IMG/VR virus record: IMGVR_UViG_3300010151_000147 | Span: 1 to 25,221 of that record | Source of the DNA: a virus | DNA: 25,221 nt | Reading direction: 5' to 3' (one strand) | Shown here: one piece after another, positions 9,001-15,142 of the stretch | How the letters are laid out: each line of letters starts with the position of its first letter | Position numbering within the stretch: the first letter of the stretch is position 1 | Program-made: the position numbers and the translations under genes | The notes under the pieces: model-generated | Databases searched by the model: none | Seen by the model: only the letters and a program-made list of their open reading frames with translations | What the model was told of the DNA's origin: nothing

Positions 9001-11673
9001 CTCTATAATTCTATTTGTTAATTGAATTTGGTCAGTATCATGTACAACTAATTGAGTTGATAGTCCAGAGGCAGTTGTAAATCCGCTCAAATCATCCGGT
9101 GTATGTGTTATACTTCCGGAAGTATATTTCCATGTCAATGATGAATTATCACTTGATGATAACTGCCGACCAATCCATGATGATGTGTAACGCGCAAATA
9201 AACGATTTGAAGAATCATAGTCAATTGCAGATGAAGCTGTATCTGTAGATGCAGTACTAAAATGAATTATATCATTTAATGATGTCTCTCCAGGTGCAGT
9301 CCAAACTTTTTCAAATCGCGATGCTGTATGATGTGGTCCGAATGGTTCTGTAATATCTGTTAAAACGCGGAATCTGGAAATAGAATGAGATGCATATACA
9401 GATGCAGAATCATGATTTTCAAATGAAGATGAATTTGCCAATGTATGCCTAGGCACTCCATATAACACTGTACGTATTGTATCAGTACTTCCTGTTTCTG
9501 AATATCCATATGTTTCTGTTTCGTATACAATGTTAGTAATCTGTGTTGCAGGTGTATTACTCACAGATACTTCTGAATATGTTCCTGGAGTTATTGTCCG
9601 GCCGGCGTTTGTAGCAGAATCAAATGAAGCGCTAAATGTATACTCACCAGGTTTCAAATTGAAATTAATCCATGATGATGTGTAATGACCAACTAATCTA
9701 TTTTGATTATCATATGCAATTTCAGATGACGCAGTATGAGTAGCGCCAGATCCAGTATGAAATTCAAATACATGAGAATGTGGATGACTACTAGCAGATG
9801 TTTCTAATGTTGATATCATTTTGGTATGATGAGGTCCAAACGGTTCTATTACAGTTGCTAATAATCGTAATCTTACAACCGATTCACTTATATATTCTGC
9901 AGATTTTTCATACCCTTCTAAACTTGATGTTTCTGTAACTTGTAATGATGATGTGAATCCATATAATACACTGGCAGTTCTTTCAAATGCTCCTTCACCG
10001 GTTAAAAATGATCCAGATTCTACTTCTACACGTATATTTGATATTTCAATATCTGGTACTGGATCAATTATAAGTGATGCAACTGAACCAGTTTGTGCAG
10101 AAAAATGTTGATAATCGCCATGTGCTATATAATTTGTATTGGCTAAATCAGATGCACGGCCAGAAAATCCGTAATTAAATGTTTGAGGTGATAATGCAAA
10201 TGCAGTAAATCCTAAACTATGAGTTGGCGAATATCCTCCTACGTTAGAAAGTAATAGATCTGCGCCAGGTGCTAAAAATGTAGATGCAGTTGCACGAAAT
10301 AGACCAGTTGCAGTACTTCCACTAAATCGGAACAATTGGAAATGTCTTCGAGGTATGCCAGAATCGCTTTGAAGACGTAAATGGACATCGCTTCCAGAAA
10401 ATATTTTTACTGTTGTGAAATGTAGCGGATCTGGATCATAATCTGCAGGTTCTGTTATATCTGCCATAACTGCTACTCGTACTAATGATGAAGTATAACG
10501 GTTAGGTAACGTATCAATATTGTCACGTGTTATCACATCATCATATAACACAGTTGTTCTATACGATTGAGTGGCATACCCGGTATAAGACCCAGATTCG
10601 AATTCCAATCTAATATTATTGATACTGGCAGTATTTGGTGGTACAATTGACATGCTATATTCTATAGATGATGATTGGAATATATACCAGTTATCAAACA
10701 TTGTCATTTCAAAATTTTCTTCACATGGTTGCATAGTAGTTATGTTTACTATACGATCATTGGTTCCAGAAGTTACATCATAATTTGTAATACTAGCAGA
10801 AAAGAATAATTGAGAATTTGGTATAGCTGATGCATTCGCGCCGGCTCCGGGTTGATCTGCATAATCTCCTGATTCATCAAATGTACCAGTAGCAATCAAA
10901 ATTGATGAATCCGGAATATTTGAATCTGGATGAGTCATTGTCAATGCATAATTAGGTACAGTTGTTTCTACTGCTGTTGGATCGGTTGTTAAACGACTTG
11001 CAGAAAATATTCTAATAAAATCACCTTGATCTAAATTTGGTTCTTCTGATGCTGTAAAGTTCATAACATAATTTAAACTATTTGCATCATGTGCAATTTG
11101 TCGTACAGCATCGGATTGTACTGGTGCAATTATTTGTGGAGGCACATTAACGTACCCTTTTATAAATGCAGATGTATATACGGCTTGAGTGGATCCAGCA
11201 CTACCAGTATCTGTTGCATATACTATATAACGATGTACTCCAGGTGCTAAGTCGTTTGTAAATGGAGCATTTCCTTGCGAATCTGGAGGATCTGTTCTAT
11301 CAACACCTACATAAAAATCTTCAGAACCAGATTGTAATGTTTCAAATTGATTAGTAAGTTTAACAAAAACAAAATGATTTGGATTAAAATCTGCAGATGA
11401 TGTTGTTTCTATACGATAATATCCTGCGGATGCCGTTGCACCAGCACCTGCATCTAATTCGGTGACATGATCAACAGATGATGCAGGAGAACCAGAAATA
11501 CCAGAACCTGATCCGGCAAAAAATACTGCAGTTCCTATACCGGTTAAATTCGAACCATCTCCAATAAATGAATCAGCTTGAACTGTACCAGTAACGTTTA
11601 TTCCATTTTTAAATTCAGCAGTGCTCCCTGATTGCACCCATTGACTGCTCGAAAATATATGCTTTCCCGCCAT
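1..11673 (-). CDS. Giant repetitive adhesin/fibre-type structural protein, partial (at least 3891 aa)
   Basis: The frame is open from an ATG at 11673 to the window edge with no stop, so the C-terminus lies outside; an in-frame TAG directly upstream makes this the most upstream ATG. It is Ser/Thr/Gly-rich with very few cysteines. Residues 1-160 form an N-terminal domain with FIGDGSNLTGI, a motif style common in phage tail fibres, and match the 155-aa protein encoded just upstream. About residues 410-3240 form a tandem array of modules of about 170 aa, with signatures ETETFGYSE, RTVLYG, ITEPxGPLHTAS, YTSSWIG and WKYTSGS. A discoidin-like domain interrupts the array at about 2200-2319. Residues 3240-3891 are non-repeated, beta-rich sequence. 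Seen: size, repeats, frame. Inferred: a fibrous virion protein binding the host surface or spanning the tail. A GGAA sequence about 10 bases before the ATG may serve as a weak ribosome site. The exact function is unknown. Confidence 0.9.
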   Translation of the reverse strand, partial: MAGKHIFSSSQWVQSGSTAEFKNGINVTGTVQADSFIGDGSNLTGIGTAVFFAGSGSGISGSPASSVDHVTELDAGAGATASAGYYRIETTSSADFNPNHFVFVKLTNQFETLQSGSEDFYVGVDRTDPPDSQGNAPFTNDLAPGVHRYIVYATDTGSAGSTQAVYTSAFIKGYVNVPPQIIAPVQSDAVRQIAHDANSLNYVMNFTASEEPNLDQGDFIRIFSASRLTTDPTAVETTVPNYALTMTHPDSNIPDSSILIATGTFDESGDYADQPGAGANASAIPNSQLFFSASITNYDVTSGTNDRIVNITTMQPCEENFEMTMFDNWYIFQSSSIEYSMSIVPPNTASINNIRLEFESGSYTGYATQSYRTTVLYDDVITRDNIDTLPNRYTSSLVRVAVMADITEPADYDPDPLHFTTVKIFSGSDVHLRLQSDSGIPRRHFQLFRFSGSTATGLFRATASTFLAPGADLLLSNVGGYSPTHSLGFTAFALSPQTFNYGFSGRASDLANTNYIAHGDYQHFSAQTGSVASLIIDPVPDIEISNIRVEVESGSFLTGEGAFERTASVLYGFTSSLQVTETSSLEGYEKSAEYISESVVRLRLLATVIEPFGPHHTKMISTLETSASSHPHSHVFEFHTGSGATHTASSEIAYDNQNRLVGHYTSSWINFNLKPGEYTFSASFDSATNAGRTITPGTYSEVSVSNTPATQITNIVYETETYGYSETGSTDTIRTVLYGVPRHTLANSSSFENHDSASVYASHSISRFRVLTDITEPFGPHHTASRFEKVWTAPGETSLNDIIHFSTASTDTASSAIDYDSSNRLFARYTSSWIGRQLSSSDNSSLTWKYTSGSITHTPDDLSGFTTASGLSTQLVVHDTDQIQLTNRIIEFEEHGYSASNEDGSTGETETSRTVLYGENHQISGISSSFENHIKADQYASQSVLRYRVKFKVTEPVGPAVGTIQIPIQRGIVPTYPIKTATTGSSDFLFINSIYDSQKRLVTDYTSSWQSGKNNELGESNHGGSEDFIYQIKDANVTSSLESQSENGINKAAQQEGTVTVHDTPATQITNIRYQTETFGYSKEPSTNTTRKVLYGVAHKTNEDSSSYENHDSASLYASQSVTRFRVLATITEPIGPLHTASRFEKAWTAGNESPITKVIHFSTASTDTASSDIAYNTSNQLVVHYTSSWLGEELASNNFNTGETWKYTSGSILHEPTNELGFTTASGESTTVTVFDTQPTIFSNFKTETETFGYSEIPIQEINRTVLYGNTTTDIDSASYESHANSGSYASQSVARFRVLATITEPVGPLQHTASVIEKMFNNDATKTETISFGTASAGFEASRSFFTEVGEFVTEYTSSWIGKALAPDTWSISTGSVTHDPAGENSANSSSFTSTTMIVNNTSQTAISDIVYETETFGYSEVESVNTTRKVLYGVPHHTTADTSSLSWKNYDSASLYASQSVSRFRIRARIIEPIGPLHTASRFEKVWTAPGETSLNDTIHFSTASTDTASATFTYNSSNEFVSLYTSSWIGVQLSSSDFNSGKQWKYTSGSILHKPTGETGFTTASGDSTTVTVFDTQPTVFSNFKTETETFGHSNIPIQISGRTVLYGNTTTDINSASYESHANSGSYASHSVARTRMLITITEPVGPLQHTASVIEKMFNNEAEKTETISFGTASSGFEASRSFFTEVGEFVTEYTSSWIGKTLAPDTWSISTGSVVHDPYGENSANSSSFTATTLTVTDTLPTQIDHVVYETEIVGYSEEGSTDAMRTVLYGVPHHTLPDSSSFEYHDKVDEYAQQSVTRFRIRARIIEPVGPLHTASLFEKVWTNSSDNQAFSSSIHFSSASTDTASSEIAYDDLDRLVAHYTSSWIGQQLSSSIGSAKTWTYTSGSILHEPTGENKFTTASGDSTQLVVNDTTKTQIDQIIYETETCGYSEVDSRNTLRTVLYGDRRVTNKTSQSLSWETHDSASLYASHSVTRFKMRMRITEPVGPLHHISNIEQIINSPIYSTSSILNFHTGSTDVFDSSSAYDSSNRLVTSYTSSYIGHQLSASANTSVQYTFTSGSFTHNPYGETGFVSASGVATIMTVHDTPATIIDNILLETETFGYSGIATRDSQRKVLYGVPHHTIADTSSLSWENHDSASLYASQSVTQFQFKARIIEPIGYHITGSTIQKLYYATDTGTLARVSDMNSLGEVLSVTPTQDEDMTELFDGATDANVNLSDSNTTIVWKFETPRRIQQIIIKSNWTLGISVPMKIYGSTDNLNYSLIGNSSVSDHDVISDTLNVSTPISYYKIEIEDTDLYGISEIEFYELELSETSVTDNIVLDTSKPNNFESSSSIYNSDGNLVSEYTSSWIGQQLSSSNFDTGTNWIYTIGQITHEPVDESVVVLNTAIIKSASINIKDTQPTLFSNFKTETETFGHSNIPAQNSTRTVLYGNTTTDINSASYESHVNSGSYASHSVARFRITATITEPVGPLHHTASVIEKMFNDDATKTETISFGTASAGFETSRSFFTEVGEFVTEYTTSFEGKALAPDTWSISTTVKHDPYGENSANSSSFTPTTMIVNDTTPTAITNIVYETETFGYSETGSTDAMRTVLYGVPRHTTADSASFENHDSASVYASHSVSRFRILTTITEPLGPLHTSSLFTEEWSEPGGDEIFTNSRIFSTASTDTASSEIAYDSQDRLVSHYTSSWIGRQLSSSDNSSLTWKYTSGSITHIPNDLSGFVTTSGESTQLVVNDTAAPIIKNVRIEYESFGGSNIGRQNIANLDNNASDVSRSILYGETLTRANTTGLDGHPGIYSTSSMLQFRILADIEEPVGPLHHTASILTQINKSNHTAFDGSTGTSLKIASPVFSTSSADIYYSQSAYDPDTSQLKVSYTSSWIGLALPNNSHDVDTDISTYYANIWHGYHHNAFNPDSTIDAIPDDGYAHGLHPSGENAATTIDPTGITNLMHPAAWSNPNIYLTSASSWFTVSASKPLEVSNAKVEIETFYSSSEGEYNGTTGVTRTLLYGFNRTISASDADTIGDIWSGSAAVRVRVLTSITEPIGFAHFPTEFTMSVIGEETKQHGFALHTASLDTSSRSDRLLNNNGQFVTHYTSSFNDTFTFAAGDYGIGLIVNTSSAVIGTYADTDFTGDGLNKSIESQQNLTIAPSPATAITNLRIEAETVSGSGIGTAARTTTILHGNTVTEATKSINAGYPTETARQQLTSVRLLADIAEPFGPHHTASVFTINGYNGNSHTIRFNTGSTDVSSSVTSSWYAVDGNQSTSYTSSFVPIEMAQGVKTLTVSNIDHEFKHKNTDISTFSQTTPTDSIITVIGPRTASVFVTPQTGSSFFSSSVDIDKYVTYDSANDIVVDIISGISASAPPITSESILTFPQYLNILYTELESELSFSPVTGDSGNEDTGSLTISNASMDDFTEVKEFTINVSGSDILPGSGSSGNSSLTFSVIPARPQSMDGAYWSSAKANLFSSHDSTGEPYGDSGISLPQVNSNTRRLYEGSLADGLGTNAYGPGDAPGSVVTNIVMAKDTPTGPTNYTMSFTPISQNATGNYGDNDRLFDHGDSGSLIVRINGVEVVNANLQSNFDHQVKDTSQTISGYNIGGFSAGTTSFTGTHAGKGRLILTRVEPFNGVSQNISAAGVHYPNGYQGWSARIELDAKLNEGYNKLDFSHSFDDDTSQKWTAFDWYYDDGVHEPAISPDPDLRYSWSGTGTEPTISLSGVSFIDAGAPFTASVEASIINVVAQTYRESDGSTDYILHVSEASDQLEIAPPGEGYQTSYDITLDNANDLNGFRFGEGQIPFKNETASLDIIAEASGIANTELGVVLSASLAPYHRNFDSANSWTKQSATSINVGRFIDISAIPSPSTATSTTFESFNSEEY
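4720..5070 (-). other. Discoidin / F5/8 type C-like domain inserted in the repeat array
   Basis: About residues 2200-2319 of the giant protein do not follow the module pattern. They carry the marks of the F5/8 type C (discoidin, galactose-binding-like) fold in order: an N-terminal LFDG, then VWKFETPRRIQQIIIKS, then PMKIYGSTDNLNYSLI, then YYKIEIED, and a final ISEIEFYELE. These correspond to the family's LFDG start, the core 'V..I.I' strand, the 'IYGS.D...W..L' strand, the 'YY+' strand and the closing 'I.E.E.Y' strand. Members often bind carbohydrates or lipids. Seen: motif order. Inferred: sugar binding. The domain adds about 420 bases to an otherwise regular module spacing. Confidence 0.72.
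6466..7761 (-). repeat. Near-identical type-B modules 1026 bp apart, with a third copy at ~3979-4248
   Basis: About 270 bases starting at 6466 and again at 7492 are nearly the same at DNA level; the offset is exactly 1026 bases, or 342 codons, equal to one A+B super-unit. A third close copy starts near 3979 and lacks one codon relative to the other two. All three share long exact runs, for example in the segment encoding EFVTEYT. Such similarity at synonymous sites suggests recent duplication or gene conversion rather than selection on protein alone. Confidence 0.85.
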
Positions 11674-11678
11674 CTACA

Positions 11679-12146
11679 TTATTCCGGATTAATTATAACT
11701 GTAGTACCTACCGTTGACGTTTGTTTTGATGCGGTACTCATTGCTAATAATAAATATTGATGAACGCCAGTACCTAATGTTTCTGTAACAGTATTTGTAG
11801 AGACTAAACCATTTTGAGTTCCTGTATAATCTGATACTTCGTTCCATCCATTAGTTGTTAATTTTAAAAATGTAAAATGATTTACGCTACCATTTGACGC
11901 AGATGCAGACAATAGAATTTGATGAGTGCCACCAGATCCAGTTATCCATTCATTAAATGTAGGAGGATTTCCTGAAGCTGAACCAAAAAATAAAGTTATA
12001 TCTGATGTTTGAAAATTTAAATTACTTAACAGTGATCCATTACCTACTAATGTACCGTTAACAGAACTTCCGGATAATCCAGATTCAAATACAGCAGTTG
12101 ATCCAGATTGTATAAACGATCCACTAAATTGCTGTACACCAGCCAT
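11679..12146 (-). CDS. 155-aa structural protein paralogous to the N-terminus of the giant protein
   Basis: This small Ser/Thr/Gly-rich protein has no cysteine or obvious membrane segment. It begins MAG...FSGSFIQSGSTAVFESG, which parallels the giant protein's MAG...FSSSQWVQSGSTAEFKNG. Further on, GNGSLLSNL matches GDGSNLTGI, NHFTFLKLT matches NHFVFVKLT, and GTGVHQYLLLAMSTAS matches APGVHRYIVYATDTGS. The whole protein is thus equivalent to about the first 165 residues of its neighbour without any repeat modules. It overlaps the upstream gene by one base (TAATG) and has AAGGA about 8 bases before the start; the giant gene begins 5 bases after its stop. Likely a virion component sharing the same docking or folding domain. 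Function otherwise unknown. Confidence 0.85.
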   Translation of the reverse strand: MAGVQQFSGSFIQSGSTAVFESGLSGSSVNGTLVGNGSLLSNLNFQTSDITLFFGSASGNPPTFNEWITGSGGTHQILLSASASNGSVNHFTFLKLTTNGWNEVSDYTGTQNGLVSTNTVTETLGTGVHQYLLLAMSTASKQTSTVGTTVIINPE

Positions 12147-13183
12147 TACATTTTCCTTATCATTGCCTTAATAACTCCGCCATTAATATTTGTTTCTAAT
12201 GATTGTGCTATTATTTTACCAAATAAACGTTGTTCAAATATTTGATCAGGTGGTACCGCTTTTCCATAACCTAATCGATTGCTAGTTATAATATAATCAC
12301 CTTCATATACAGGTCCATCAACTAAAACAGGCTCCGCTCCCATTATTACCGGATAATCAGATCCGGATGTTACTATTCCCATTACTAATGCATCTGCTTG
12401 AGCGTCACATGGTACCATTTGACCGGCTTTTGAGACCAGTACAGTACCTGTTTGTAGTTGACCTATACCAGTAGTTTCTAAATTAATCTCATGTATACCA
12501 CCAAAGAAAGTATCTACCGCATATAATGCATCCCATTTAGCAGTCGGTGATCCTAAATCTCTAGTACCATCACCATCCGGAGTTACATCTGATGCAATAT
12601 TTGTGAATGATGATATACCTTCTCCGCCAGCAACACTTCCTGTTGTATAAATTCTTCCATCTGCTGAATTTTGTACTAAAATTTTATAATTGGTAGCACT
12701 AGTTTCAGATGCACTAATATATAACAAACCACTTGCACTTATATCACCCGAGGCTGTTATATTAGAAAATTTGACATCACTACTCGTTATAGCAAATGAT
12801 GCAGTATCCGAAGGAACTAAAAATGATGCAGTATCGGAATTAGTAACAAATGAAGCAGTATCAGAATTTCGTATATACGTATCTGGTATTTGAGTTATAA
12901 TCTGTTTCCAATTGGATAATGTAGTCCATTCTGACCCACTTAATAATACATCACCTGATCCAGTTTGAGAATATAAATAATATTCATAACTACCGGTGGT
13001 ACTAACTATAGTTCCTAAACGTCGTTTACCAGGAGCTGCTAATAATCCAGTACCAATTTTTGCTAAACTTTCAGAGTTAAAACTATCTATTTGTAATGTA
13101 GTACCTCTCAGGTTATTTGCATCCATAGATGCTTCCGAACCGGAGTTATTTACATGTAATATGGAACCGAACTTAACTGGCAT
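12146..13183 (-). CDS. 345-aa fibre-type structural protein with TASF repeats
   Basis: The N-terminal part (about 1-110) is beta-type with no family I recognise. At about residues 103-130 there are three nine-residue TASF repeats (NSDTASFVT, NSDTASFLV, PSDTASFAI), followed by the segment FSNITASGDISASG. The C-terminal part (about 190-345) contains TRDLGSPTAKWDALYA, then a compact beta domain (GTVLVSKAGQMVPCDA, ALVMGIVTSG, VYEGDYIITS). This style occurs at the end of phage fibre proteins and resembles, without proof, self-processing or chaperone-like C-terminal domains such as Peptidase_G2. It starts with a TAATG overlap on the preceding gene. Probably a virion surface or tail-fibre subunit; the exact role is not determined. 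Confidence 0.82.
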   Translation of the reverse strand: MPVKFGSILHVNNSGSEASMDANNLRGTTLQIDSFNSESLAKIGTGLLAAPGKRRLGTIVSTTGSYEYYLYSQTGSGDVLLSGSEWTTLSNWKQIITQIPDTYIRNSDTASFVTNSDTASFLVPSDTASFAITSSDVKFSNITASGDISASGLLYISASETSATNYKILVQNSADGRIYTTGSVAGGEGISSFTNIASDVTPDGDGTRDLGSPTAKWDALYAVDTFFGGIHEINLETTGIGQLQTGTVLVSKAGQMVPCDAQADALVMGIVTSGSDYPVIMGAEPVLVDGPVYEGDYIITSNRLGYGKAVPPDQIFEQRLFGKIIAQSLETNINGGVIKAMIRKM

Positions 13184-15132
13184 TATGCATCATCCAATGT
13201 TAATGTATCACCTGCTGAATATGCATTTTTACCAGCTGTTTGATAAACGTTATAATTTACTTCATTACTATGTCTAGAGTGACTAGCCTCACCTAACAAA
13301 GAAAAAGTTCCAGTTTCAATTTGTACACCGTTTAATATTACTGATGATAATGTACCATATGTTGCTGGATATACTATATATGTGAAATTGTTGCTATTTG
13401 CTACACTTGATGGTAAAGTAAGTATTAATGTGTTAGGAAAATTAGTTGTACTAGTCGTGTTAAGCAATGTTTGGCTATCAGTTGTAAAATCGGAATCTGT
13501 TAATCCAGTACCAGTACCGGAACCAGATATATCTGATAATATATCTGCTAATACTGGATCATTTAAACCAGTACCGTCATTTGATGATCCTCCAAAAAAT
13601 ATCGGATGTTTCCATGTTATGCTATCAGTTCGATCGTTTGTCGTCGTAGTCGACGTGCCTTCTTCATCAGTACCATTCAAGAAAAATGTGGTAGCAGCTG
13701 CAGTTGTTTTTCTTAAAGTAAAACTATCAAATGATATTGATGTTCCAGAAAATGCTAAATTATTGAATGTAATGCCGGCAGATGTTAATGCTAATGAAGC
13801 AAATGGTGCGCCGTTACTGTCACTACTAGTAGCAAATGTTCCACCGGTGGCTGTATCTGTTTCACCAACTTCCAATGTACTTGCTAATCCGCTTATTGTA
13901 AACGAATTCAAAGTAGGTACTTGATATTGTACTAACATTTGTCTAAGAATACTTTCTATAGAAGATCCAGCATTAAATGTCGTTCCATTAGTAATACCAC
14001 CAAAATTTGAACCTAATGTCACAGTCAGTCCTGATTGCAAATTTGATTCTATAGAGCTAGTCTCGGAAGTTGTAACAAAAGAACCTGTCTGTCCATTAAA
14101 TGAACCGGATATTCCCGCCGATGTAAACGGCGATGTTGTTAATACATCAGATCCATTTATTTGTAAACTACTACCAGAAATAAATACAGATCCACTAAAT
14201 TGATGAGCGTCAGTGACAGTATCACCAAATATAGTCGAACCACTACTAAATGACTGAGTCATATAAGTTACTGATGATGATACTATGTAATTTTCTGCAA
14301 TTATATCACCCAATGCAGTTATATTATCAAATGTAGCATTTTGATTTAATATTGCAAATGATGATGTACTAGAGTTAGATACCACATTCGATGTTAATGC
14401 AAATGATGCAGTATCGGCTGGTATTAAAAATGATGCTGTATCCGAAGGAACTAAAAATGATGCAGTATCCGAAGGAACTAAAAATGATGCTGTATCCGAT
14501 GGCACTAAAAATGATGCTGTATCCGAAGGTACTAAAAATGATGCTGTTTGAGAATTAGTAACAAATGAAGCAGTTTGAGAATTAGTAACAAATGAAGCAG
14601 TTTGAGAATTTTGTATATAAGTGCTTAAATCTTGATCACCGGTGTTAATACCTGATAAATTAGATCCGCTAATTTCTCCGGATGCTGATATACTAGTAAC
14701 ACCTATTATTTTATTAGAATTTAAATTTAAAGTTTGAGTTGCTGTATGATTTCCTAGGTCATCGCCACCTGCCAGTGCTGCGGCAACAGAAGCAGATACA
14801 TCTGACAGACCAGGTATTGATAAAACACCATTAATGGTGGCATTTGCAGCTATTTCTAAATGATTAAATGACCCTGTCCCGCTTGCACTTATATTTGCAG
14901 AAGCTGTTATGTTAGAAAATAATACGTCGCTATTTGTTATAACAAAAGAACCAGTATCAGAATTTGTAACAAAAGAACCAGTATCAAAATTTGTAACAAA
15001 AGATCCGGTTTGATTGGACGTGATAATATTTATTGCCGAGCCAGTACCATCTGCAAAAGCACCGTTCTCCGTTTGGACTACACGTTGGTATGTGTCTTGT
15101 ATATTCTGGCCTGTTAAATTGTCAAGAGCCAT
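13183..15132 (-). CDS. 649-aa structural protein with TGSF/TASF nine-residue repeats
   Basis: Residues about 40-75 hold three TGSF repeats followed by FSNITASANISASG. A segment with HTATQTLNLNSNKIIGV follows, then eight tandem TASF repeats (about 173-245), then FDNITALGDIIAEN. About residues 370-410 read GGITNGTTFNAGSSIESIL and ILRQMLVQYQVPTLNSFTIS, which from memory is a recurring element of marine T4-like structural proteins. The C-terminal 120 residues contain a compact domain (FTYIVYPATYGTLSSVILNG). The protein is Ser/Thr-rich, lacks cysteine and has no signal peptide. An AAGG sequence lies about 8 bases before the ATG. Likely a fibre or baseplate-associated subunit; inference from composition and neighbours only. 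Confidence 0.82.
   Translation of the reverse strand: MALDNLTGQNIQDTYQRVVQTENGAFADGTGSAINIITSNQTGSFVTNFDTGSFVTNSDTGSFVITNSDVLFSNITASANISASGTGSFNHLEIAANATINGVLSIPGLSDVSASVAAALAGGDDLGNHTATQTLNLNSNKIIGVTSISASGEISGSNLSGINTGDQDLSTYIQNSQTASFVTNSQTASFVTNSQTASFLVPSDTASFLVPSDTASFLVPSDTASFLVPSDTASFLIPADTASFALTSNVVSNSSTSSFAILNQNATFDNITALGDIIAENYIVSSSVTYMTQSFSSGSTIFGDTVTDAHQFSGSVFISGSSLQINGSDVLTTSPFTSAGISGSFNGQTGSFVTTSETSSIESNLQSGLTVTLGSNFGGITNGTTFNAGSSIESILRQMLVQYQVPTLNSFTISGLASTLEVGETDTATGGTFATSSDSNGAPFASLALTSAGITFNNLAFSGTSISFDSFTLRKTTAAATTFFLNGTDEEGTSTTTTNDRTDSITWKHPIFFGGSSNDGTGLNDPVLADILSDISGSGTGTGLTDSDFTTDSQTLLNTTSTTNFPNTLILTLPSSVANSNNFTYIVYPATYGTLSSVILNGVQIETGTFSLLGEASHSRHSNEVNYNVYQTAGKNAYSAGDTLTLDDA
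14398..14613 (-). repeat. Eight tandem 27-bp repeats encoding the TASF nonapeptide
   Basis: The 27-base unit encodes nine residues, either LVPSDTASF or VTNSQTASF. Eight consecutive copies are visible. The inner SDTASF copies are almost identical at DNA level, differing at a few third positions, while the copies nearest the N-terminus have Q in place of D. Smaller groups of the same unit occur at about 14935-15010 (three TGSF copies) in the same gene and at about 12786-12876 (three TASF copies) in the next gene. Copy number is likely to vary by slippage or recombination. Confidence 0.9.
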
Positions 15133-15142
15133 CTACGTAACC

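Larger units (their letters stand above)
1960..10480 (-). repeat. Tandem array of ~500-540-bp protein-coding modules in the giant gene
   Basis: The signature encoding (I/V)(T/I/E)EPxG recurs near 1979, 2508, 3188, 3739, 4229, 5170, 5688, 6217, 6717, 7237, 7743, 8261, 8800, 9332, 9830 and 10440. Most spacings are 490-550 bases, or about 170 codons. The YTSSW signature recurs about 13 times between 3001 and 9670. Two module types are visible. Type A contains RFEKVWT and FSTASTDTASS. Type B contains SVIEKMFNN, FFTEVGEFVTEYT and LAPDTWSIST. They alternate in part of the array, giving an A+B super-unit. The 4229 to 5170 gap is longer because of an inserted domain. Modules outside 3000-9900 are more diverged. 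Confidence 0.9.

Noticed and set aside
1-11673. Diversity-generating retroelement (template/variable repeat pair) as the cause of module variation
   Set aside because: No reverse transcriptase is in the window, and differences between copies are not confined to adenine positions. Ordinary duplication and conversion explain them.
13382-13924. Plus-strand ORF of 180 codons
   Set aside because: It lies fully inside the 649-aa minus-strand gene. The Val/Ser-rich product is what the complement of Thr/Asn/Ser-rich coding gives.
14398-14613. CRISPR-like array of 27-base repeats
   Set aside because: The repeats are directly adjacent with no spacers, and they keep a reading frame encoding TASF units.
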